Shown: one piece after another, positions 1-8,370 of the stretch | Numbering within the stretch: position 1 is the first letter of the stretch | Layout of the letters: each line of letters opens with the position of its first letter | Assembly: GCA_039922955.1 (NCBI GenBank) | Contig: JBDTDR010000219.1 | Span: 1 to 44,999 of the forward strand | Direction: 5' to 3' | Length of the DNA: 44,999 nt | Origin: Tumulicola sp039922955 | GTDB taxonomy: Bacteria; Vulcanimicrobiota; Vulcanimicrobiia; Vulcanimicrobiales; Vulcanimicrobiaceae | The notes under the pieces: generated by a model | Told to the model about the DNA's origin: nothing | Database searches by the model: none | What the model saw: only the letters and a program-made list of their open reading frames with translations | Program-made: the position numbers and the translations under genes

Positions 1-494
1 GTCGCGCGGAAGCGGTTGTCGACACGGCCCCCGGCCTGCACCCCGGCAAGACGGCCGCGCTGACGATGGACGGGAACAAGCTCGCGACCTTCGGACGCCT
101 CGATCCGCGCCTGTGCAAAGCGTTCGACGTGCGCCTGCCCGCGTATCTCTGCAGCATCGCGCTCGAAGCTTTGCCCGACTACGCCGTGCCGCACTACCGG
201 CCGGCCTCGAGGTTCCCGGGAACCTCGCGCGACATCGCGCTGGTGGTCGGACTCGACACCGCCGCCCGCGACATCGAGCGAACGATTTCCGGCGCGATCG
301 GCGCGACGTGCACCGGCGTGCGCGTCTTCGACGAATACCGCGGCCCGCAGGTCGAGGGCGGACGAAAGAGCGTCGCCGCCCGCGTCGAGCTCCAGCGCTT
401 CGATGCAACGATCACCGACGAACAGGCCGACGAAGCCGTTGCCCGCGCGTTGCGCGCCGTAAAGGACGAGCTGGGCGCGACGATCCGCGCATGA
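1..494 (+). CDS. pheT: Phenylalanyl-tRNA synthetase beta subunit, C-terminal part (partial)
   Basis: This is the 3' end of a gene that begins left of the window; the open frame runs from base 3. PheT pairs with PheS to charge tRNA-Phe in the cytoplasm. About 163 codons remain. They hold the end of the core (LHPGKTAAL, then FGRLDPRLCKAFDV) and the C-terminal ferredoxin-fold anticodon-binding (FDX-ACB) domain, recognised by SRFPGTSRDIALVV and by a terminal segment typical of the family. The stop overlaps the start of the cvpA gene (ATGA), so the two are likely co-transcribed. The identification rests on the FDX-ACB domain together with the preceding GRL motif. Confidence 0.93.
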   Translation, partial: RAEAVVDTAPGLHPGKTAALTMDGNKLATFGRLDPRLCKAFDVRLPAYLCSIALEALPDYAVPHYRPASRFPGTSRDIALVVGLDTAARDIERTISGAIGATCTGVRVFDEYRGPQVEGGRKSVAARVELQRFDATITDEQADEAVARALRAVKDELGATIRA

Positions 495-1033
495 TCGGCG
501 GTTTCGCTTGGCCCGACGTCGTCATCGTTCTCGTGGTGGTCGCGACCACACTCAAAGGTTACTCGCGCGGCTTCGTCCGCGAGCTGGGCGGCGCCGTGGC
601 GATCGCTGCGGCGCTGATCGCACCGTGGTACTACAACGGCAGCGCCGACCCGCAGATCGAGGCCTTCACGCGCTTGGGCTCGGGCCCGGCGCATATTGCC
701 GGCATGGTGCTGACCGGGATCGTCGCGTACGTCGTGGTGTTTGTCGCGGTATGGATCCTCAACCGGATCGCGAAACTGCCGATTCTCGGCATCGGCAACG
801 CGCTCGCGGGAGCCATCGTCGGCTTCGTCAAGGGCGCGATTCTGGTTTGGATCATCCTCTTCGTCGCGCTTTTCTTTGCGCTGACGCCACCGATTCGCGC
901 GAGCTTGCATGCGTCGCGCCTCGTCCCCTATTTTACGCAGTTCGACGGCGCGATCGGAGCGGCGATCGAGAACACCATCCCCCCATTCGCGCGTCCCCTG
1001 CTGTCGCCGTTCTTCGCGCGCCACGATCCGTAG
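491..1033 (+). CDS. cvpA: CvpA family membrane protein
   Basis: A 180-residue integral membrane protein with about four hydrophobic segments. It has the CvpA hallmark near the N-terminus: a first membrane helix followed by KGYSRGFVRELGG. The family is named for colicin V production in E. coli, and its general role is linked to envelope integrity, but the biochemical function is unknown. The ATG overlaps the pheT stop by 4 nt, so translation is probably coupled. It ends 3 bp from the convergent aminotransferase gene. The family call is firm; the role is not resolved by the sequence. Confidence 0.85.
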   Translation: MIGGFAWPDVVIVLVVVATTLKGYSRGFVRELGGAVAIAAALIAPWYYNGSADPQIEAFTRLGSGPAHIAGMVLTGIVAYVVVFVAVWILNRIAKLPILGIGNALAGAIVGFVKGAILVWIILFVALFFALTPPIRASLHASRLVPYFTQFDGAIGAAIENTIPPFARPLLSPFFARHDP

Positions 1034-1036
1034 TGT

Positions 1037-2200
1037 TCACACGCTCACGGTGGAGGGTTGCGAAAGCCGTGCGATCGCGGCCGCGGTTCCGGAACTGAGG
1101 CCGGCGCCGGCGTCGAGGTCGGCGAGCGTGAGTTCGATCGCGCCGATCGCGCCGAGCAGATCGCCTTCGCTGACGTCACCCATCGTGCCGAAGCGGACGA
1201 TCTTTCCAGCCAGGTCGCTTTGGCCGCCGGAGAGCATGACGCCGTAGCGCTCGCGCAAGTGCTCTAGGAACCGAGCCGCGGAAAGGCCTGCGGGCGGAAG
1301 CGCGGCTACGACGGTAACCGAATGCGCGCTGGGGCGCGAAAATATCGAAAAGCCCAGCGCCTCCAGGCCGGCGCGCACGGCCGCAGCGTAGCGTGCGTGG
1401 CGATCGTATGCCGCCGCCATTCCTTCGGCGTGGTAACGCTCGAGCGCGACGGCGAGCGCGTACACGATCGGAATCGGCGGCGTCCAGGGCGTCTGGCCGC
1501 CGCGTGCCGATTCGAGCGCACGCTGCAGGTCGAAGTAGAAGCGCGGATTACTCGCCTTGGCCATGCGTGCACGCGCGCGTTCGCTCGCCGCAATCATGGC
1601 AACGCCGGGCGGCGCCGCAAACGCTTTCTGCGAAGCCGTGACGACCACGTCGTAGCCCCAGTCGTCCATCCGAAACTCCGATGCCCCCAGCCCGCTCACC
1701 GAGTCCACCAGCGAGATCGCTCCGTGCGCCCGAACGATCGGCGCGATCGCACCCATGTCGTTCTGAACGCCGGTCGATGTCTCGTTATGCGTCAACAGAA
1801 TGCCGGTAATCCGGCGGGCGGTGTCAGCCTCGAGCCGGGCCGCGAGTGCGGCCGGGTCGACCGCGGCGCCAAGCGGCGTTTCCAGCGACTCGACCGTGCA
1901 ACCGTACGTTCGCGCGATTGCCCCAAACCGCTGACCGAAAACGCCGACCGCGCACGAAAGCACGACGTCGCCGGGTGAAAAACAATTGGTCAAAGCCGCC
2001 TCGAGACCACCCGTTCCCGAAGATCCGAGGACGAGCACGTCGCTCTGCGTGCCGAAGACCGGCGCGAGCGCGCGCGAAATCCGCTCGAGCAGCTTGCCGA
2101 ACTCGGCGCCGCGATGGTCGATCATCGGGCGCGCCATTGCTTCGAGCACGGGCTGCGCGAGCGTGACCGGGCCGGGAAGGAGCAGCAGCGACTTCTTCAT
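1037..2200 (-). CDS. Class V PLP aminotransferase (serine-pyruvate / alanine-glyoxylate type)
   Basis: A 387-residue fold-type I PLP enzyme. The N-terminal LLLPGPVTL and the following MIDHRGAEF match the serine-pyruvate/alanine-glyoxylate aminotransferase group. The nucleotide-like phosphate pocket SSGTGGLEAAL and the Schiff-base lysine in TASQKAF (K192) are present, as is the acidic VDSVSGLGA segment that contacts the PLP ring. It probably moves an amino group between serine or alanine and glyoxylate or pyruvate; the substrate cannot be read from sequence. No SufS-type catalytic cysteine loop is seen, which argues against a cysteine or selenocysteine lyase in spite of the selD neighbour. It diverges from selD with only 14 bp between starts. 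Confidence 0.85.
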   Translation of the reverse strand: MKKSLLLLPGPVTLAQPVLEAMARPMIDHRGAEFGKLLERISRALAPVFGTQSDVLVLGSSGTGGLEAALTNCFSPGDVVLSCAVGVFGQRFGAIARTYGCTVESLETPLGAAVDPAALAARLEADTARRITGILLTHNETSTGVQNDMGAIAPIVRAHGAISLVDSVSGLGASEFRMDDWGYDVVVTASQKAFAAPPGVAMIAASERARARMAKASNPRFYFDLQRALESARGGQTPWTPPIPIVYALAVALERYHAEGMAAAYDRHARYAAAVRAGLEALGFSIFSRPSAHSVTVVAALPPAGLSAARFLEHLRERYGVMLSGGQSDLAGKIVRFGTMGDVSEGDLLGAIGAIELTLADLDAGAGLSSGTAAAIARLSQPSTVSV

Positions 2201-2214
2201 GGAATACCCGTTCT

Positions 2215-3252
2215 ATGGATACCGCGCGCATCCGCCTGACCGAACTCAGCTCGTGTGCCGGCTGCGCTGCGAAACTCGGTGCGGCCGAGCTGCACGACGT
2301 ACTGCGTCGCGTTCGAACCGCGGCTCCCGATCCGCGCGTCCTGGTCGGTTACGGAACGGGCGACGACGCCGGCGTGTTTCTCGTGCGCGACGACGTCGCG
2401 CTCGTGCAAACCGTCGACTTTTTCACGCCGATCGTCGACGACCCGTTCGACTTCGGCCGGATCTCGGCGACGAACGCGCTCTCCGACGTGTATGCGATGG
2501 GTGGACGGCCGCTGACGGCGCTCAACATCGTAGCCTTTCCGGAAAACCTGGACCTCGCGATTCTCGCGTCAATTCTCGACGGCGGCGCGGCCGTGGCCGG
2601 CGAAGCCGGCGTCGCTATTCTCGGAGGACACACGATCAAGGACGCCGAGCCGAAGTACGGCATGGCAGTGACCGGCATCGTCGATTCGGCACACATCGTG
2701 ACCAACGCGGGCGCGCGACCCGGTGACGCGCTCGTGCTGACCAAACCGCTCGGAACCGGAATTCTGACGACGGCGCTAAAACGCGGCGCGATTGCGGCCG
2801 ACTCGCTCGCCGAAGCCATCCGTTGGATGACCACGCTCAACGCGCGCGCGTCGCGGGCGATGCTCGCTCACGGATGTCACGCCGCCACCGATATCACCGG
2901 GTTCGGCCTGCTCGGGCACGCCGGCGGCATGGCGGCAGCGGCCAACGTGGCCTTCACGATCCAAGCCGAAGCGGTGCCGTTCATGGCGCGCGTGCTCGAA
3001 CTCATTCGCGCCGGCGCCGTTCCGGGCGGCACGCGGCACAACGCGCAAGCGCACGCCGCATTTACGACGTTTGCACCACGCGTCGACGACGCGGTCCGCA
3101 TCGCGCTCTCCGACGCACAGACCTCAGGCGGATTGCTGATGGCCATCGCTCCCGAGCGCGTCGGCGCGCTTTCGAGCGAGCTGCGCGCCGGCGGCAGCCT
3201 CGCAGCGGTCGTCGGTGCGGTCCGCGCAGGATCGGGAATCTCAGTCGCTTAG
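2215..3252 (+). CDS. selD: Selenide, water dikinase (selenophosphate synthase)
   Basis: SelD makes selenophosphate from selenide and ATP, the selenium donor for selenocysteine tRNA and selenouridine. The 345-residue protein has the N-terminal motif LTELSSCAGCAAK. It aligns without gaps to the E. coli active site, with the catalytic Cys at residue 17 and Lys at residue 20. The second Cys of the usual GCGCK is alanine here. The AIRS-type core follows (GTGDDAGVFLV, QTVDFFTPIVDDPFDFGRI, NALSDVYAMGG and GGHTIKDAEPKYG). The active site uses Cys, not an in-frame TGA selenocysteine. It ends 15 bp from the convergent lon gene. No selA or selB is visible here, so its use in the cell is unknown from this window. 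Confidence 0.93.
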   Translation: MDTARIRLTELSSCAGCAAKLGAAELHDVLRRVRTAAPDPRVLVGYGTGDDAGVFLVRDDVALVQTVDFFTPIVDDPFDFGRISATNALSDVYAMGGRPLTALNIVAFPENLDLAILASILDGGAAVAGEAGVAILGGHTIKDAEPKYGMAVTGIVDSAHIVTNAGARPGDALVLTKPLGTGILTTALKRGAIAADSLAEAIRWMTTLNARASRAMLAHGCHAATDITGFGLLGHAGGMAAAANVAFTIQAEAVPFMARVLELIRAGAVPGGTRHNAQAHAAFTTFAPRVDDAVRIALSDAQTSGGLLMAIAPERVGALSSELRAGGSLAAVVGAVRAGSGISVA

Positions 3253-3267
3253 CAGCCTGCCGCGCGG

Positions 3268-5733
3268 CTAGCGTTTGCGAGCGGCGACGCGCCGTTTGCG
3301 GTCGTTCGCGCGTGGGCGCTTTACGACCCCGTTGCGCCGCATTGGGACCACGTTGCTCCGCTCGGGCGGTTCCACGCCGAGCGGCACCGGTGAGATCAGC
3401 CGCTTGCCGAGCGCGTGGCGAAGCACTTCCGAAAGCTCCTCGACGGGCACGAAGGTCATCGTGTCGCGCACTTCCTTGGGAATGTCGTCGAGATCCATCT
3501 CGTTGCGTTTTGGTAATAGAATCTTGCTGATGCCCGCACGTTTGGCGCCCAGCACTTTTTCTTTGAGGCCGCCGATCGGCAGCACTTGCCCGGTTAAGGT
3601 GATTTCGCCGGTCATCGCCAGGCTCGGGTCGACCTTGAGGCCGCTGAGAATCGACGCAATCGACGTCGCGAGCGCGATGCCCGCCGACGGACCGTCCTTC
3701 GGCGTCGCCCCGGCGGGTACGTGGATGTGCACGTCGTGTTTAGCGAAGTAATCTTCGGCTAAGCCCAGTTCGCTCGAACGGGAGCGCAGGAACGACACGG
3801 CCGCCTGCGCGCTCTCCTTCATCACGTCGCCAAGTTGGCCCGTCAGCACGAGCTTCCCCGACCCGGGCATCACTTGCGTCTCGATGAAGAGAATGTCGCC
3901 GCCGACCGGCGTATATGCCAAGCCGGTGGCCACGCCGACGGATGCGACGCGCTTACGAACTTCGTTGAAGAAGCGCGGCCGGCTCAAGTATTCGGCGAGG
4001 TTTTCCGGCTTGATGCGGCCCTTGAAGCGCGGATTCTCCGCGATCTTCCGCGCAATTTTGCGAAAAACCGTTCCGATCTCTCGTTCGAGGTTGCGCACGC
4101 CCGCTTCGCGGGTGTAGTCGTTGATGATCGCGCGAAGCGACGAATCGCTGATCTGCGCCTGCATTTCCTTCAAACCGTTGGCCTTGCGCTGCTTCTTGAG
4201 CAAATACCGCTTGGCGATTTGAAGCTTTTCCAGTTCGGTGTAGCCGGGAAGCGCGATGATCTCCATACGATCGCGCAGCGGCGGCGAAATCGTATCCAGG
4301 CTGTTGGCCGTGCAGATAAAGAGCACTTGCGAGAGATCGAACGGCAGGTCCAAATAGTGATCGCGGAAGTTGTTGTTTTGCTCGGGATCGAGTACTTCGA
4401 GCAGCGCGGACTGCGGATCGCCTCGAAAATCGGCGCCGACTTTGTCGATTTCGTCAATCATCAGCACCGGATTTTTCTTGCCGGCATCGCGGATCGCGCG
4501 CACGATCGTACCCGGCATCGCGCCGATGTACGTTCGGCGATGCCCGCGAATCTCGGCCTCGTCGCGCACGCCGCCGACGGAAAGGCGCACGAACTTGCGG
4601 CCCATCGCCCGCGCGATCGACTGCCCGAGGGACGTCTTTCCGACGCCGGGCGGCCCGACGAAGCACAAGATCGGCCCGGCGAGCCTTTTCTTGAGCTTAC
4701 CGACGGCCAGGTACTCTACGATGCGCTCTTTGATCTTCTCGAGGTCGTAGTGATCCTCGTCGAGAATAACGCGCGCTTCCTTGATGTCGATGTGATCGGC
4801 GGTTTCGTCGTTCCACGGCAGCGTGATGAGCCAATCCAGATACGTGCGGATGACGCTGTATTCGGGGCTCGCCTGCGGCACCTTCGAAAGGCGGTCCAGC
4901 TCGCGGTCCGCGGCCTTCTTGACGTCCTCGGGCATGCCGGCGGCATCGATTTTCTCGCGCAGTTCGTTGAGCTCGGCAAGCTGCGGATCTACTTCGCCGA
5001 GTTCTTCCTGAATCGCGCGCAGCTGCTGGCGCAGGTAGAACTCGCGCTGATTTTTTTCCATCTCGCGCTGAATGTCGCTTTGAATCTTGTGGCCAAGTTC
5101 GACGACTTCGAGTTCTTTGGTGAGCAGCATGGTGAGTTTGCGCATGCGTTTGGCCGTGTCGCGCTCCTCGAGTAAGGCTTGGCGATCGGCCGTCTCGAGG
5201 CGCATCGTGGAGGCAACGAAATACGTCAGCACCGCCGGGTCGGTGATGTTTTGAACCTCCATCTCCATCTCGCGCGGCGCCTGCGGAAGGTACGAGAGCA
5301 GTTTTTGAAACAGTCCGCCGAGGTTGCGCTGCATCGCGACGAGCTGTTCGTCTTCGACGGTGACGTCGGGCAGCTCGCTGTAGGCCGCAACCATATACGG
5401 CGAGACTTGCGTAAACTGTTCGATCTTGAAAACCTGCTGCCCGGCGACGATGCACCGCAGCGTTCCATCGGGCACCTTGAGCATCTTTTGGATAACACCG
5501 ATCGTTCCGACGCGTTGAATGTCGTCGGGCTCCGGGTTTTCGATCTCGCGATCCTTCAGGACCGTCAGGCCGATGGGCTTTCCTTCGCGCAAAGCCTCTT
5601 CCACCAGCTGGATGCCGGGTTTCTTGACGACGGCCAAGGGGATGACGGTGTGCGGAAACAGCACGGCCTCCTGGAGCGGCAGAATGCCGATCAGGTTCGC
5701 CGGAACGACGGTTAGTTTTTTTTGCGGGGACAT
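3268..5733 (-). CDS. lon: ATP-dependent protease Lon
   Basis: An 821-residue LonA-type protease that unfolds and degrades misfolded and regulatory proteins in the cytoplasm. Domains in order: an N-terminal LAN domain (about 10-205) beginning LPLQEAVLFPHTVIPL, a coiled coil (about 205-270), and an AAA+ module with Walker A GPPGVGKTS and Walker B VLMIDEIDK. The C-terminal protease has the catalytic dyad Ser683 (KDGPSAGIAL) and Lys726 (GGLKEKVLGAK). The tail after about residue 780 is basic (ending RKRRVAARKR) and longer than in E. coli Lon. It starts 4 bp after the stop of the Hsp20-like gene, so both are one transcript, probably under the CIRCE element at 6150-6176. Confidence 0.97.
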   Translation of the reverse strand: MSPQKKLTVVPANLIGILPLQEAVLFPHTVIPLAVVKKPGIQLVEEALREGKPIGLTVLKDREIENPEPDDIQRVGTIGVIQKMLKVPDGTLRCIVAGQQVFKIEQFTQVSPYMVAAYSELPDVTVEDEQLVAMQRNLGGLFQKLLSYLPQAPREMEMEVQNITDPAVLTYFVASTMRLETADRQALLEERDTAKRMRKLTMLLTKELEVVELGHKIQSDIQREMEKNQREFYLRQQLRAIQEELGEVDPQLAELNELREKIDAAGMPEDVKKAADRELDRLSKVPQASPEYSVIRTYLDWLITLPWNDETADHIDIKEARVILDEDHYDLEKIKERIVEYLAVGKLKKRLAGPILCFVGPPGVGKTSLGQSIARAMGRKFVRLSVGGVRDEAEIRGHRRTYIGAMPGTIVRAIRDAGKKNPVLMIDEIDKVGADFRGDPQSALLEVLDPEQNNNFRDHYLDLPFDLSQVLFICTANSLDTISPPLRDRMEIIALPGYTELEKLQIAKRYLLKKQRKANGLKEMQAQISDSSLRAIINDYTREAGVRNLEREIGTVFRKIARKIAENPRFKGRIKPENLAEYLSRPRFFNEVRKRVASVGVATGLAYTPVGGDILFIETQVMPGSGKLVLTGQLGDVMKESAQAAVSFLRSRSSELGLAEDYFAKHDVHIHVPAGATPKDGPSAGIALATSIASILSGLKVDPSLAMTGEITLTGQVLPIGGLKEKVLGAKRAGISKILLPKRNEMDLDDIPKEVRDTMTFVPVEELSEVLRHALGKRLISPVPLGVEPPERSNVVPMRRNGVVKRPRANDRKRRVAARKR

Positions 5734-5737
5734 AGTT

Positions 5738-6127
5738 CTAGGAATGGGTCCTCTTCACCAAAATGTGGAGTTCGGTACGCGTGGTGGGCCGGTATGCGGT
5801 CGTGGCAATCGGAAGGGCGATTATGAGGAGGCCGTCGGCGTAGCTCGCCGCGACGTCGTCGTACTCCACCGCCACCGGCAGGTGGATGCGCTTAGCGAAC
5901 TCGCCGTACGTGATTTCCTTCTGCACGAACGTTCCATGCCGCAAGCGCACCGCTTCGAGGCGGCGCCCGCCGATATACAGATGGCGCTCGTCGACGCCGA
6001 CGTGCAGCGTGTCGGGGTCGGCACCGGCGACTTCGACGATCGCAACCACGCGACCGCCGTCTTCGTCGACGAAGACGTCGGCGTTGGGCTCAAACGTGCC
6101 GATCTTGGTCCGCAGTACGAAGTCCAT
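5738..6127 (-). CDS. Small heat-shock protein (Hsp20/alpha-crystallin family)
   Basis: A 129-residue holdase-type chaperone that binds unfolding proteins in the cytoplasm. The protein is almost entirely an alpha-crystallin domain. It opens with ADVFVDEDGGRVVAIVEVAG and has the conserved closing strand ASYADGLLIIALP; a short C-terminal extension with an I-x-V element (HILVK) resembles the I-x-I oligomerisation motif. The N-terminal arm is only about 12 residues, short for the family. It is the first gene of a two-gene operon with lon. The 5' untranslated region carries a CIRCE inverted repeat 23 bp upstream of the ATG, so heat control by HrcA is likely. Confidence 0.85.
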   Translation of the reverse strand: MDFVLRTKIGTFEPNADVFVDEDGGRVVAIVEVAGADPDTLHVGVDERHLYIGGRRLEAVRLRHGTFVQKEITYGEFAKRIHLPVAVEYDDVAASYADGLLIIALPIATTAYRPTTRTELHILVKRTHS

Positions 6128-6149
6128 GCCTAGCCTTAAACTCCGAATC

Positions 6150-6176
6150 CTAGCACTCGGATGCGCAGGGTGCTAG
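6150..6176 (-). promoter_or_regulatory. CIRCE element (HrcA operator) upstream of hsp20-lon
   Basis: On the plus strand the site reads CTAGCACTC, nine bases, then GGGTGCTAG. The CIRCE consensus is TTAGCACTC-N9-GAGTGCTAA. The left half has one mismatch and the right half two, and the 9-bp spacer is exact. It lies between the Hsp20 start (6127) and the end of the next gene (6191), where an HrcA operator would act. I could not assign a convincing -35/-10 pair here; the promoter may lie in the 3' end of the neighbouring gene. HrcA itself is not encoded in the window. Confidence 0.8.
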
Positions 6177-6190
6177 GAGCTCGGCTCAGG

Positions 6191-6739
6191 CTACATGACC
6201 GGGTCGGGCAAGGGGCGGTCGGGCGGCCAGGCGATACAGGGTGCAATCTGGATTCGGAGCAAGCTGTAGGCCGTTACCGGAATCTGGACCCGAAAAAACT
6301 GGGTGTACTTGGTGGCCACGCCCTGTCGCATCTGCGGAGGGAAGGCCGACACGTTGTCCCCGGGCATGTGGGTCACGGAGAGCACGCGGTTGATCGCCGT
6401 GGCGTTGGCGCCCGACATATACCGCTCCGTCCGTTGGCCCAGCCAAGTCGAGCCGTCAGCCAGCGTATACAGAAAACCGATAACCTCGCCGGGCGTGAAC
6501 GTCGCGGTGGACTCGACTTTATCGATGCGGACGACCTGCATCGATCGATCGATCGGGCTCTGCAGGACGCGCGGCACGGGGCGCGGCGCATCCAGACACG
6601 GGCCGTTTTCCAGGGGTTGCTGCATCGGCGCGGCAAGGGGGGTCATCGGGACGCTGGACTGCGCCGGCGTCGCCTGCGCGAGCGTTAAGGCTGAGAGGAT
6701 GATAGCTGCAAGCATGGCCAGGAACATTCGCAGGCGCAC
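6191..6739 (-). CDS. Secreted protein of unknown function
   Basis: I do not recognise the family. I chose a GTG start at 6739 because GGAG sits 7 nt upstream. It gives a 182-residue protein with a basic n-region (RLR) and a hydrophobic signal peptide (MFLAMLAAIILSALTLAQA) probably cut after ATPAQ or nearby. The frame stays open upstream to 6871, but that extension is arginine-rich and unlike a protein start. The mature part is about 155 residues with two cysteines (in GPCLDAP and APCIAWPP) that could form a disulfide. There is no membrane segment after the signal, so it is probably periplasmic or exported. It diverges from the APC permease gene. Confidence 0.6.
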   Translation of the reverse strand: MRLRMFLAMLAAIILSALTLAQATPAQSSVPMTPLAAPMQQPLENGPCLDAPRPVPRVLQSPIDRSMQVVRIDKVESTATFTPGEVIGFLYTLADGSTWLGQRTERYMSGANATAINRVLSVTHMPGDNVSAFPPQMRQGVATKYTQFFRVQIPVTAYSLLRIQIAPCIAWPPDRPLPDPVM

Positions 6740-6844
6740 GCCGCAACTCCGGGTTGCCGGCGCCGATATCGTCGAAGAGTTCGCCGGGAGGGTGTTCGCG
6801 CCGGTCCAACCAAGCTTGCCGCGTCGCCGATAACGGAGGTGGAG

Positions 6845-8194
6845 ATGCGGCAAGAGTCCCGCGTGCCGCAACTCTTGCGACGGCTCGGAACCCGCGACGC
6901 TGCCTTGATCGTGATGGGCGGCATCGTCGGTTCGGGGATCTTCATGAACCCCTCGGTCGTCGCACGTTACGTGCCGACCGCGCTGCTGATCATGATCGTC
7001 TGGGCAGCCGGCGGAGCGATCGCGTTATTGGGAGGCGGAATTTTTGCCGAACTCGCGGCTCGCCGCCCACATGACGGCGGCCTGTATGCCTATATGCGCG
7101 ATGCGTTTCACCCCGCGCTGGCCTTCACGTATGGATGGACCCTGCTCTTGGTTTCGCAAAGCGGCGGCATGGCTGCATCGGCGGTGACGTTCTCCAACTA
7201 CTTCGAGCCGCTTACGGGCCTGCACGTTTCGACCAAAATGCTCGGCACCGTCGCGATCGCGCTCTTCACTGCGATCAACGCGCTCGGCGTTCGCTCCGGA
7301 ACGTCGACCCAGAACGTCTTTATGCTCCTCAAGATCGTTGCGATTGGGGGCTTCGTCGTCGTCGGGCTGTTCGCACCGCACGGCGCCGGCGCTGCCGCGG
7401 TACCCGGTGCTTCTGCCGGCACGGCGACGATTGCCGCCATGGGCCTAGCGATGGTTCCGGTACTGTTCGCGTACAGCGGTTGGCAAACCGCGAGCTTCAT
7501 GTCGGCCGAACTGAAGGAGCCCGCGAAAACGCTCCCCCGCGGCATGCTGATCGGGGTGGTGTGCGTCGTAGCGCTCTATCTCGCCGTGAACGCCGTCTGC
7601 CTGCGCGTCTTGGGTGTGGGCGGCCTGGCGGCAACGAGAACGCCCGCGTCGGCCATCGCGCAACTCGCGTTCGGACCGATCGGCGCGCGGGTCATGGCGA
7701 TCGTCGTCGCCCTTTCGACGCTCGGTTTTCTGAGCAATCAAATGCTCACGTCGCCGCGCGTTTATTTTCAAATGGCGGCGGACAAGACGTTCTTCCGGCA
7801 ACTCGCATGGATCGACCCGCGCACCCACGTTCCGATCGTCGCGATCGTCTTGCAGGGCGTCGTCGCGGCGGTCATCGCACTTTCCGGCCGGTACGACCAG
7901 ATTCTCAACTATGTCACCAGCGTCGACTACACGTTTTTCGGGTTTTCCGCGATCGCCCTGATCGTTTTTCGCAATCGCGACGCGCGCGATCCAAGCGCAC
8001 CGCGACCCCATTTTAAAATGCCCGGCCATCCGTGGACGACCCTGCTGTTTCTGGTCGCAGCGTGGGCGATCGTCGGCGACGTGCTGATCAAGTCACCGGT
8101 GGACACGTCGGTCGGTCTCGGTATTTTACTGACCGGTCTGCCGGCCTATGCCATCTTTGCGTGGCGCAATAAGCGCCGGGCCGGGCTCGCTTGA
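6845..8194 (+). CDS. APC-superfamily amino acid permease
   Basis: A 449-residue inner-membrane transporter with about twelve hydrophobic segments. The first helix holds GGIVGSGIFMNP, the unwound substrate-binding motif of the APC fold, followed by GGGIFAELAARRPHDGG, typical of the LAT/basic amino acid branch. It probably imports or exchanges amino acids by proton or amine coupling; the substrate is not resolved. I chose ATG at 6845 because GGAGG lies 5 nt upstream; a GTG at 6839 in the same frame overlaps that ribosome site. The stop overlaps a possible TTG-initiated micro-ORF (TTGA). Confidence 0.92.
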   Translation: MRQESRVPQLLRRLGTRDAALIVMGGIVGSGIFMNPSVVARYVPTALLIMIVWAAGGAIALLGGGIFAELAARRPHDGGLYAYMRDAFHPALAFTYGWTLLLVSQSGGMAASAVTFSNYFEPLTGLHVSTKMLGTVAIALFTAINALGVRSGTSTQNVFMLLKIVAIGGFVVVGLFAPHGAGAAAVPGASAGTATIAAMGLAMVPVLFAYSGWQTASFMSAELKEPAKTLPRGMLIGVVCVVALYLAVNAVCLRVLGVGGLAATRTPASAIAQLAFGPIGARVMAIVVALSTLGFLSNQMLTSPRVYFQMAADKTFFRQLAWIDPRTHVPIVAIVLQGVVAAVIALSGRYDQILNYVTSVDYTFFGFSAIALIVFRNRDARDPSAPRPHFKMPGHPWTTLLFLVAAWAIVGDVLIKSPVDTSVGLGILLTGLPAYAIFAWRNKRRAGLA

Positions 8195-8310
8195 CGCGCG
8201 CCCTGCGGATAGCCGTCGTCGCGCTGATCGGCCTCTTTGAGCTGGCGGCGTTCATCACCACGCTGGTCGCCTACGATCGGCCGGTCGCGGAGTACGGCTC
8301 CAATGCTTGA
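8191..8310 (+). CDS. Possible 39-residue single-span membrane peptide
   Basis: A short open frame begins with TTG at 8191, overlapping the permease stop (TTGA). It encodes one hydrophobic helix (ALRIAVVALIGLFELAAFITTLVAY) after a basic TRALR start, then a short polar tail ending at TGA 8308-8310. A basic N-terminus, one membrane span and a 4-nt overlap are typical of small transporter-associated peptides, and other junctions in this window show the same overlap style. There is no homology evidence and no separate ribosome binding site, so it could be chance reading in GC-rich DNA. Confidence 0.35.
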   Translation: MTRALRIAVVALIGLFELAAFITTLVAYDRPVAEYGSNA

Positions 8311-8370
8311 GGAGTTCCTCCAACCACTAGTTACGGCGAGGATTTCACCTTGGCGAGCAATCCTTTCCGT

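Noticed and set aside
1037..2200. Selenocysteine lyase or cysteine desulfurase beside selD
   Set aside because: The lyase cysteine loop is missing; motifs fit the serine-pyruvate/alanine-glyoxylate aminotransferase group better.
2215..2270. Possible selenocysteine (in-frame TGA) in selD
   Set aside because: The catalytic position is a normal TGC cysteine codon in a continuous frame.
3835..5175. Long 446-codon open frame on the plus strand opposite lon
   Set aside because: lon is certain on the minus strand; the frame is a mirror caused by high-GC codon bias and shows no recognisable domain.
6177..6240. Possible promoter of hsp20-lon (TTGCCC with TAGCCT)
   Set aside because: The spacer would be 12 bp, far from the 17 bp optimum, so I did not call it.
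8303..8325. Short GAGGA/TCCTC palindrome after the micro-ORF
   Set aside because: The loop would be only a few bases and there is no T-tract, so it is not a convincing terminator.
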